Below are positions 45,926 to 54,600 of a DNA stretch of 64,000 nucleotides, one piece after another (position 1 is the stretch's first letter; every line of letters begins with the position of its first letter). Source of the stretch: Armigeres subalbatus (lineage: Eukaryota > Arthropoda > Insecta > Diptera > Culicidae); the NCBI RefSeq assembly GCF_024139115.2, contig NC_085141.1, positions 44,079,065 to 44,143,064 on the forward strand, in the 5' to 3' direction. The notes below the pieces were generated by a model that made no database searches, was not told where the DNA came from, and saw only the letters and a program-made list of their open reading frames with translations. The position numbers were made by a program, and so were the translations under genes.

Positions 45926-46039
45926 ACGTGGTCAAAGGGTGGGGAGGGGGGGTCTGCCAAATGACCACGATAGACCACATGGGGGGAGGGGGGGTTGAAA
46001 ATCTTCAAAAATATGACCACGTGGTTTCTGGATGGCCCC
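45926..46039. repeat. Right terminal module of the composite insertion
   Basis: ACCACGTGGTCA, a G-rich run (GGGGAGGGGGGG), ATGACCACGATA, a second run GGGGGGAGGGGGGG and ATGACCACGTGGT, then the terminal inverted repeat. The order matches the left module in direct, not inverted, orientation. Confidence 0.8.
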
Positions 46040-46041
46040 TA

Positions 46042-47026
46042 GTTTAATAGCGATAGTGGACGATATCCTTTGGCGCTTTTGTCCCTTCCTTTCTTCTTTA
46101 CAAGAATTATGATTCCGTCAAAAGATTGTTTCATAGCGTTTCCTTGAAGAGCATCATTGATCACATTCGTGAATTCAAAGCGAATGATCTCCCACGTTTT
46201 TAGAAAGAACTCTTTTGGTAGGCCGTTCGTACCAGGAGACTTTTTTGAGCAACTACCCTTGATTGCAGCGAGAACTTCGTCTTGCGTTATCGCTTGCATG
46301 AGATTTTCATTTGCACGAGTGTTTTCAGCAATGGATCTGGCCGGCATAAAGTTAAGAGAGTCGTTGGTCTCGACCGATGTGTATAAGGTCACAAAATATG
46401 GCTTAACATGATTTTTAATCTGATTCTGATCATCGATTTCACTGACATCTACGATCTATAGTGATTTTATTGTAGTTTTAGATCTTTTACCATTGATTTG
46501 AACAACATGGAAAAGAGTTGTAGATTCCCCGGCCAGAAAAGTTTCGTTAATTCTTCGGAAGCTAGTTGAAAACTTTCGTTAATGTCGAAGCATTTGTCCT
46601 TTGATACGATTGATTGTGGCAAGTTGTTCAGGGTTATCAAGATACTTGTCATATGCTCTCTTTAGTAAGCCACGATATAATTCCATCGCGTCTATGAAGT
46701 AACGATGAGTAATGGATGACTTCCATTTCAAAAAGGAAGTCAGTTTTGGTTTACAGTAAAGTACCCACCACTCTATCCAAGAGCGGTAATTTCGTTTTGC
46801 ATAAATTTAGGAATGTGAGACCTTGGATCGAGTTTTCTCCAATCCGTTTTACAAATCACAGAAATAAATCTCAAGGGTATACGGAATCTCTCAAGGGAAA
46901 TACGTATCTGTCAAGATACAATTAAGTGGTGGAATTTCAATGGGATTGTACAAACTCGTCTTATGACAAGTGAAGACATTCCACTAAAAAGCTCAAAATA
47001 ATTTTCTTAACTCAAGGGTATGTTTA
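46042..47026 (-). pseudogene. L1-like LINE, 5' half (linker and RT start)
   Basis: On the minus strand the segment begins near 47026 with the endonuclease-RT linker (VICKTDWRKLDP at about 46860-46825), continues after a frame change through a helical stretch (about 46780-46600; ELYRGLLKRAYDKY) and then the RT opening at 46392-46042, with SPGTNGLPKEFF and GYRPLSLLN. It stops exactly at the TA border of the 16.5-kb insertion. The endonuclease proper is absent, so this copy was 5'-truncated before it was split. A 160-bp interspersed repeat interrupts it at 46898-47010. The other half is at 28375-29499. Confidence 0.85.
46898..47010 (+). repeat. Interspersed ~160-bp repeat, copy 4 of 5
   Basis: A 5'-shortened copy starting at AAATACGTATCTGTCAAG. 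CTCAAGGGTAT on the left (46870-46880) recurs on the right (47011-47021), a candidate 11-bp target duplication, so this copy appears to have moved into the LINE remnant. Confidence 0.75.
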
Positions 47027-47130
47027 TTATTAACAATGATAACAAAGTCCAGCTATTAAATCTATTTTAGCTTAAAGCATTTCGCAGCTCCATCGCTTTT
47101 ACCGGCTAATCCAGCAGTATATCAACTTCG

Positions 47131-47496
47131 ATGGAAATAGATGTTTCATCGATCGAAGAAGCAACTCCATTGGATTTAGACCGCGAATATGAGGATAACG
47201 AAATTGATGTTGCTGGAGAAGTTGAATTGGGAAATGTCGACATCGATCAGCAAATACACCTAACTAACGAAAATCCAAGGAAAACTCGCGACAAGCATTT
47301 GGCCCATGATCATGATTACGCATTGGATGTGGAGCGAGTTATTAATTCTATGGAGCGACTTGTTATCGTTGAGAAGGAGAACAGGGTCCTTAGGAAAAAA
47401 ATAACAGAAAAATATGTCTCAACAGAAGTCACGAATCAATCTCGTTTCAGAAAAAAACAACAAATACAAATGGTGTTGCCGAGTAACTGTTACTGA
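47131..47496 (+). CDS. Hypothetical protein, 121 codons
   Basis: Not recognised. The ATG at 47131 has a purine-free but G+4 context (TTCGATGG). The N-terminal half (residues 1-50) is strongly acidic, with many D and E and no hydrophobic segment. Residues 65-95 look like a short amphipathic helix or coiled coil (heptad-spaced V, I, M, L), followed by a basic C-terminus. There is no signal peptide or membrane span. It lies just beyond the 5' border of the LINE remnant and does not overlap repeats I can define. It could be a host exon, a fragment of an unidentified transposon protein, or chance. Composition is more protein-like than other short ORFs nearby. Confidence 0.35.
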   Translation: MEIDVSSIEEATPLDLDREYEDNEIDVAGEVELGNVDIDQQIHLTNENPRKTRDKHLAHDHDYALDVERVINSMERLVIVEKENRVLRKKITEKYVSTEVTNQSRFRKKQQIQMVLPSNCY

Positions 47497-48811
47497 CGTT
47501 CGTGTTCTTTTTTTTTAATTTACATTCTTACGATAAACAAAAACCTTTGAAAATAGTACTAATGGTTGAGTTTTTGTGCAACAGATGGAAGCACTTTCAT
47601 TGATTTCAGTGTCTCCGGTGAGATGTATGAAAAGTTTTGAACTCGATTATCTGGTTGCTTCTTGCCATCTTTATCTTATGTCTAGGTGTACAAAAAAATC
47701 ATCAAATATAAGGCAGTTTAACGTATTATTAGCTTAAATGGATTATTAGAAGTCCACGAGAAAAAGTTTATTAGAAATCTGGAAAGATTTATTGAATTAA
47801 AATCTAAGATATTACAAACATCTTCAAGTTCGCATGATCAACCACGAGGGGCTCTGAACTCCCCAAATAATAAATTATTGACTACAATTTTATACATAAC
47901 AAATAATGAAACAAAGTGTACAATAATTTTAGAAACATACTTCTAAAGTAAACTCTAACCTATAATTTCCTAGAGTTTCCTCTTTATTATTTCATGGGCA
48001 GTTTTCTAACCAATTTTCAGTGATTGTGCAGCAGCCACTGGGCGAGCAATGTGTGGGTTATTTATTATCTACTCGCGAGACAGTGAAGTTTGAATAATTT
48101 GCGCTTGATGGGTCGCGCATTTGTAGACCGCGTCGTTTCTGTAAAAAAAAACGCGTAAATCCCAAAAACCGTTTAAAAACCATTTCATCAAAAATCAATT
48201 TTTAGCACTTTTCTAATGATCACGGATCTTCTAGAAAATCCGCGTGAAAAAACTTGTTGAAAAATCCGCGTAAAAATGACCCTCGTAAAATGCGACCCCA
48301 GTCTACGAGATGGAATGTGATTTTGCTTATCAAGCGAAGCACATTTAATGCGCGCGTTATTTTTTGCACATTGAGAACGCGTTTGAGAGAAACTTGCTTT
48401 TCGTCTTTATGTCTTGAAGTAGCAATGAAAAATGAAATATTTAGTCACTTTCCAAGGCGATTTCCTGTACATTACCACCCCTCTTGTAGCAAAGGTAGTC
48501 GAATTAATTTTTCTCTCTTTATCCTACAATCCTACATTGATCATCGTTTTGATTAAAAGACCAACTAGCAACTGCGAAATATACAATCATGCTAATTAAA
48601 AAAGCAATATTTGTTCTGAAAATAGATGTAAATTTTACAAATTATGTAAGGATTCTGACCGGAAGAAAATGTGCATCGATTACTCAACATCAAAACAGTT
48701 TCCCAAATCGTCATTTTTCCAATTTGTCCTACCCACGACATGGAACGTGGATGCGCCTCTGAGCAACACCATAGTTTACCTGAGTCGAAAGTATCCTGAC
48801 GATTTTTACAA
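47497..48811. other. Intergenic stretch, no gene recognised
   Basis: A/T-rich. Around 48130-48290 the word CCGCGT or ACGCGT recurs within A-rich context (for example AAAATCCGCGTGAAAA), resembling text near 45370-45400 inside the hAT-like element, so a small dispersed repeat may be shared. ORFs 48254-48556 and 48669-48872 show no recognisable features. Confidence 0.45.
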
Positions 48812-49128
48812 TACGCCCCCTAAAATAATTATAAAGCATTCGCTGATTTTTATACAAAATGGTCATGTTTGAAGAATACCTAAAGTCTCGATTTTTTGCG
48901 ATTGCATTGGGGAGATTTTTGGCATTCCATTCCCTAATATAAAAGTGGTGGGTTCATAATTATTTGCAACTACAACAATCATTAACTAAAAAATGTAGGT
49001 CATTTTAGGCTGGGATATCCAAAAATGTCCTCAATCTAATCGCAAGAAATCGAGTTTGTGATCCTCAAACATGACTATTTTGTATGAAAATCAGCAATTG
49101 CTTTATAATTATTTCCGGGCCTGTACAC
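48812..49128. mobile_element. Foldback element, about 317 bp
   Basis: The left arm (48815-48945) and right arm (49005-49125) are inverted copies over about 110 nt, with matching words such as AATAATTATAAAGCA, ACAAAATGGTCATGTTTGA and TTGCGATT. The ends read TACGCCCCC and GGGCCTGTA. The centre of about 60 nt is unique. No ORF. TA is present at both borders, which is compatible with a TA duplication but not proof. Confidence 0.7.
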
Positions 49129-49214
49129 TTGGCGCTTTTCATTTTATAGATTTATTTTCGTAACCGTTTACTGCCGCTGAGGTAGGCGATATCACTAAAA
49201 AATGTGTTGGTTAT

Positions 49215-49340
49215 TTATTGTTCACCGGTTGCGAACCAAGATGCGCATTGAGCATGCTTTGATTCAAGATACAGGAGAAGGAACGAAACGGGTCTGGGAT
49301 TGAACCTATAACCTCCTTCGTATGAGGCAGAAGAGGAAGT
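49215..49340 (-). repeat. Possible tRNA-derived SINE fragment
   Basis: On the minus strand a box-B-like GGTTCAATCC (49298-49307 on the plus strand as GGATTGAACC) follows a GCCTCATACGAAGG segment resembling an anticodon arm. The rest is unrelated. Part of the text, AATGTGTNGGTTATTTATT, also occurs near 48049. Low certainty. Confidence 0.4.
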
Positions 49341-49456
49341 TATTATGAATTTCTTTCGAAATTTACATGGGAATTTCATGGAAGTTTTCAAAAAGATTTG
49401 TTAAGAATTGTTATGGAAAATTCTTTGCAAATTCCAAGGGAAATACAAGAGAATAT

Positions 49457-49742
49457 CTTCTTCTTACTGGCATTACATCCCCACACTGGGACAGAGCTGC
49501 CTCGCAGCTTAGTGTTCATTCAGCACTTCCACAGTTATTAACTGCGAGGTTTCTAAGCCAAGTTACCATTTTTGCATTCGTATATCATGAGGCTAACACG
49601 ATGATACTTTTATGCCCAGGGAAGTCGAGACAATTTCCAATCCGAAAATTGCCTAGACCGGCACCGGGAATCGAACCCAGTCACCCTCAGCATGGTCTTG
49701 CTTTGTAGCCGCGCGTCTTACCGCACGGCTAAGGAGGGCCCC
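49457..49742 (-). mobile_element. tRNA-derived SINE, Feilai-like
   Basis: A 286-bp element on the minus strand. Its tRNA-like head has box A (TAGCCGTGCGG, complement at 49721-49731) and box B GGGTTCGATTCCC (complement at 49666-49678). The body ends with GGGATGTAATGCCAGTAAG followed by an AAGAAGAT tail. The duplication ACAAGAGAATAT lies at 49445-49456 and 49743-49754, so it is a bona fide insertion. The body and tail resemble, from memory, the abundant Feilai-type SINE of Aedes. Confidence 0.88.
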
Positions 49743-49754
49743 ACAAGAGAATAT

Positions 49755-50032
49755 AGATACTACAAATTCCTTATTTTTGGCTTCTTGTCTATATGCCATT
49801 AGCAAGCGGTACCAACTGCTACATATTTCTATCGCAAGAAGATCATCAAAGAAATTAATGTGTCGCACTAACTATTTTTAACGCTTCGACAATAATGCCC
49901 ATCTAACGAAGTAATAATTATGCTTTGCACTTTATCTTCGCCGTCAATTCATCCTCGTTGAGTACACCATTAATGGTTTCGATAGTATGACATAATAAAC
50001 AGTTACGGTTAGAACCATTGACCTAGAAGAAT
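49755..50032. other. Spacer, nothing recognised
   Basis: A/T-rich single-copy-looking sequence between the SINE and the minus-strand ORF. No feature supported. Confidence 0.5.
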
Positions 50033-50407
50033 TTAATTAATTTTGCTGTGTTCACTGTTTTGGCTGCCGCTCGGAATGGTGCACGGGTCCCATTCACTCG
50101 CCATTTCACCAGAGGACAACCCGCCCGGTTGCTGGCTGTTTGACTGACGATACTGCGTCTTAGTGATGTGGGCACCTATTCGCCTGCCTCGGATCACCAC
50201 CGTATCAATCAAGCGTATAACGGGTCTGTTGCTCATTTCGAATAGCTTTGCTGGCGCTGCCAGCTCGATGATATGTGCTCGGTTATTGAACAAGGAGGAG
50301 AACTTGGCGGTTCCCATGGTGTGGTTCTGCCACATCGCATCGGTGTGATTAACAGCCACCCACTCAGCATAGACTCCGCTCATCAACTGGTTGGCCTGTT
50401 CGTCCCG
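50033..50407 (-). CDS. Unrecognised minus-strand ORF, possible host exon
   Basis: Open for about 125 codons on the minus strand, bounded upstream by a TGA near 50410 and ending at TAA 50033-50035. The first in-frame ATG is at 50383. The sequence has ordinary protein composition: a region with W, H and N (YAEWVAVNHTDAMWQN) and then alternating hydrophobic and charged residues (IIELAAPAKLFEMSNRPVI, VVIRGRR) that could form an alpha/beta segment. The C-terminal 30 residues are S, Q and G-rich, as in a disordered tail. G+C is higher than in the flanks. I do not recognise the family. No strong splice acceptor is visible upstream, so it may be an exon, a decayed gene or chance. Confidence 0.4.
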   Translation of the reverse strand, partial: RDEQANQLMSGVYAEWVAVNHTDAMWQNHTMGTAKFSSLFNNRAHIIELAAPAKLFEMSNRPVIRLIDTVVIRGRRIGAHITKTQYRQSNSQQPGGLSSGEMASEWDPCTIPSGSQNSEHSKIN

Positions 50408-51644
50408 TCATAGTCGGCAGTCATCAGCGTGGTCATCGTTTGGTGGCAGTGCTGAAATGTTTGGTGTGAGCTCATAAATTCTCTCGATTGATAGCCCATT
50501 CCAGGGAAATCCAATTGCCGGGATGGCTAAACACATTCATTGTGTGCCGCATTGAGTTTAATTTCCAGCGCTGCCGCTACTACGGACGGAGCAACCACCT
50601 TCTCCGACAATGAACAAGTAGGACTAGTTGAGTGGCAGTTTCCAGTCATTCTCTGGCGCACTCTTGTCCATCCGCGATGAGCATGTCAGGCCAGCTGGAT
50701 AGAAGTGTCCGTATAGAAGGTCTACCGTAATTGACACCCGAAAGACATTAGGTGTTCGCTGTCGAGTTCAGACTATGATGATCATGACGACAATGAAACG
50801 GGAGGTACATTCGGTACTGTAGATGCCATTTTTACATTGAGCAACCATAGCTTAGTACTCGGTTAGTAAATATCACACTCTTTTGGGACCTATTTGTATT
50901 CACTAGAGTAAAATTATGTTCTGTTCTGCTCATTGCATTGTAAATGCCGTAAAAGGATTTCCAAGCTAATAGATGGATACAACATAAAGGAAAATCATGT
51001 GGCAAATTTGGCAAATTCCCTCAAATTTTGTAATATTTGCAATAGCGGAGGATATTTGTTATACTGAGCATACCATGAGACTACAAAACAGCTAACTTCA
51101 TGCTAAAGTATCGTAAACGTCATTCCCAATATTGGTAACTATTTGAGCAAAACTATTGCCCTGGATAATGGTTCTGGTGAATTCTTTACTCTTACGCACC
51201 AGTCGATAGCTCGTTAAAAAGTCTGAAGAGAATTTCCGAAAAAAAACCACTGTTAGTGGTTTTGCTGCACTTGAGCTTTGTTCTTCTTTCAAAAGCGAAA
51301 TTCCGCCCCTTGGCCCATTTATCCGTTCGTTAACCGACCAATTTATCCGTTCCAAGAATAAGGATGCTCTTCGAGTCTTACCCCTGTGCACTAGCCGATT
51401 CCATGGCGGCAAAACTTTTTTAATTTAAAAGTATTATCTGAAGCGACAATAAAACCAGGGGTAATTTCTGTCGAAAGTCCACATTGCAACCTACAAACCC
51501 GAAATGGGGAGATGGTAACAATATACTCAGTATGACCACATTCTTCACAGTTCATAGTGCGACGGCTTTCATAATTGCTTCATATTGAAAATAGATGAGA
51601 TACTGAGGCAGTGTTACGACACTTTTGATCATATATTTGATTTT
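50408..51644. other. Spacer before the G/T array
   Basis: No gene recognised. 50500-50760 is G/C-richer than its surroundings. A short perfect hairpin AAAACCACT-GTT-AGTGGTTTT lies near 51243-51263. The minus-strand ORF at 51098-51412 has no feature I can assign. Confidence 0.5.
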
Positions 51645-54600
51645 TTGGATTGGATTTGGATTGGATTTGGATTGGATTTGGATTGGATTTGGATTGGATT
51701 TGGATTGGATTTGGTTGGATTTGGTTGGTTTGGATTGGTTTGGATTGGTTGGATTGGTTGGATTGGTTTGGATTGGATTTGGATTGGTTTGGTTGGTTTG
51801 GATTGGATTTGGATTGGTTTGGATTGGTTGGATTGGTTTGGATTGGTTTGGTTGGTTTGGATTGGATTTGGATTGGTTTGGATTGGTTTGGATTGGTTTG
51901 GATTGGTTTGGTTGGTTTGGTTGGTTGGTTGGATTGGTTTGGATTGGTTTGGATTGGTTTGGATTGGTTTGGATTGGTTTGGATTGGTTTGGTTGGTTTG
52001 GATTGGTTTGGTTGGTTTGGATTGGATTTGGATTGGTTTGGTTGGTTTGGATTGGTTTGGATTGGTTTGGGATTGGTTTGGATTGGTTTGGTTGGTTTGG
52101 ATTGGTTTGGTTTGGATTGGTTTGGATTGGTTTGGTTTGGATTGGTTTGGATTGGTTTGGATTGGTTTGGATTGGTTTGGATTGGTTTGGATTGGTTTGG
52201 ATTGGTTTGGTTGGTTTGGTTGGTTTGGATTGGTTTGGATTGGTTTGGATTGGTTTGGATTGGTTTGGATTGGTTTGGATTGGTTTGGTTGGTTTGGATT
52301 GGTTTGGATTGGTTTGGATTGGTTTGGTTGGTTGGATTGGTTTGGATTGGTTTGGGATTGGTTTGGATTGGTTTGGGATTGGTTTGGATTGGTTTGGATT
52401 GGTTTGGATTGGTTTGGATTGGTTTGGGATTGGTTTGGATTGGTTTGGATTGGTTTGGATTGGTTTGGATTGGATTTGGATTGGTTTGGATTGGTTTGTA
52501 TTGGTTTGGTTGGATCTGGTTGGTTTGGATGTGGATTGGTTTGGATTAGGTTTGGATTGGTTTGGATTGGTTTGGATTGGTTTGGATTGGTTTGGTTGGT
52601 TTGGATTGGTTTGGATTGGTTTGGTTGGTTTGGATTTGGGTTTGGATTGGTTTGGTTTGGATTGGTTTGGATTGGTTTGGGATTGGTTTGGATTGGTTTG
52701 GATTGGTTTGGATTGGTTGGATTGGTTTGGTTGGTTTGGGATTGGTTTGGATTGGTTTGGATTGGTTTGGATTGGTTTGGTTGGTTTGGATTGGTTTGGT
52801 TGGTTTGGATTGGTTTGGATTGGTTTGGATTGGTTTGGATTGGTTTGGATTGGTTTGGTTGGTTTGGATTGGTTTGGTTGGTTTGGATTGGTTTGGATTG
52901 GTTTGGATTGGTTTGGTTGGTTTGGATTGGTTTGGTTGGTTTGGATTGGTTTGGTTGGTTTGGTTGGTTTGGATTGGTTTGGTTGGTTTGGATTGGTTTG
53001 GATTGGTTTGGTTGGTTTGGATTGGTTTGGTTGGTTTGGATTGGTTTGGGATTGGTTTGGTTGGTTTGGTTGGTTTGGATTGGTTTGGTTTGGTTTGGTT
53101 TGGGTTGGTTTGGATTGGTTTGGTTGGTTTGGGATTTGGTTTGGATTGGATTTGGTTTGGTTGGTTTGGATTGGTTTGGATTGGATTTGGATTGGATTTG
53201 GATTGGATTTGGATTGGTTTGGTTTGGTTTGGATTGGTTTGGATTGGTTTGGATTGGTTGGATTGGTTTGGTTGGTTTGGATTGGTTTGGTTTGGTTGGA
53301 TTGGTTTGGATTGGTTTGGATTGGTTTGGTTGGTTTGGATTGGTTTGGATTGGTTTGGATTGGTTTGGATTGGTTTGGATTGGTTTGGATTGGTTTGGAT
53401 TGGTTTGGTTGGTTTGGTTGGTTTGGATTGGTTTGGATTGGTTTGGTTGGTTTGGATTGGTTTGGATTGGTTTGGTTGGTTTGGATTGGTTTGGATTGGT
53501 TTGGATTGGTTTGGATTGGTTTGGATTGGTTTGGATTGGTTTGGGATTGGTTTGGTTGGTTTGGATTGGTTTGGATTGGTTTGGATTGGTTTGGATTGGT
53601 TTGGTTGGTTTGGATTGGTTTGGATTGGTTTGGTTGGTTTGGATTGGTTTGGATTGGTTTGGATTGGTTTGGTTGGTTTGGATTGGTTTGGTTGGTTTGG
53701 ATTGGTTTGGTTGGTTTGGTTGGTTTGGATTGGTTTGGATTGGTTTGGATTGGATTTGGATTGGTTGGATTTGGTTGGTTTGGATTGGTTTGGATTGGTT
53801 TGGATTGGTTTGGATTGGTTTGGATTGGTTTGGATTGGTTTGGGATTGGTTTGGTTGGTTTGGATTGGTTTGGATTGGTTTGGATTGGGATTGGTTGGAT
53901 TGGTTTGGATTGGTTTGGATTGGTTTGGATTGGTTTGGATTGGTTTGGTTTGGTTTGGATTGGTTTGGATTGGTTTGGATTGGTTTGGTTGGTTTGGATT
54001 GGTTTGGATTGGTTTGGATTGGTTTGGATTGGATTTGGATTGGTTTGGATTGGTTTGGTTGGTTTGGATTGGTTTGGATTGGTTTGGTTGGTTTGGTTGG
54101 TTTGGATTGGTTTGGATTGGTTTGGATTGGTTTGGATTGGTTTGGTTGGTTTGGATTGGTTTGGATTGGTTTGGTTGGTTTGGTTGGTTTGGATTGGTTT
54201 GGATTGGTTTGGTTGGTTTGGTTGGTTTGGATTGGTTTGGGATTTGGTTTGGATTGGTTTGGTTTGGTTTGGATTGGTTTGGTTTGGGATTGGTTTGGTT
54301 GGTTTGGATTGGTTTGGATTGGTTTGGATTGGTTTGGATTGGTTTGGATTGGTTTGGATTGGTTTGGTTGGTTTGGATTGGTTTGGATTGGTTTGGTTGG
54401 TTTGGATTGGTTTGGTTGGTTTGGATTGGTTTGGGATTGGTTTGGATTGGTTTGGATTGGTTTGGTTGGTTTGGATTGGTTTGGTTGGTTTGGATTTGGA
54501 TTGGTTTGGTTGGTTTGGATTGGTTTGGTTGGTTTGGATTGGTTTGGTTGGGTTTGGATTGGTTTGGATTGGTTTGGGATTGGATTTGGATTGGTTTGGA

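Larger units (their letters stand above)
29502..46039. mobile_element. 16.5-kb composite insertion with TA duplication and inverted termini
   Basis: The left end reads GGGGGCCATCCAGAAACCAC and the right end is its complement, an inverted repeat of about 26 bp. Each end is bordered by TA (29500-29501 and 46040-46041). The two borders fall inside one LINE: the minus-strand RT reading SLLN ends at the right border and resumes at DYK at the left border, with the shared TA accounting for the codon between. This is strong evidence for one insertion event, later enlarged by BEL/Pao (31795-39266) and hAT-like (40815-45565) insertions. With these removed about 4.3 kb remain. I see no transposase in that remainder, so the original element was probably non-autonomous. 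The superfamily is uncertain; TA fits Tc1/mariner. Confidence 0.78.

Noticed and set aside
49660..49742. Second tRNA gene on the minus strand
   Set aside because: It is the head of a SINE with body, tail and a 12-bp duplication.
51098..51412. 104-codon minus-strand ORF
   Set aside because: No recognisable feature, and nearby text looks like dispersed repeat debris.
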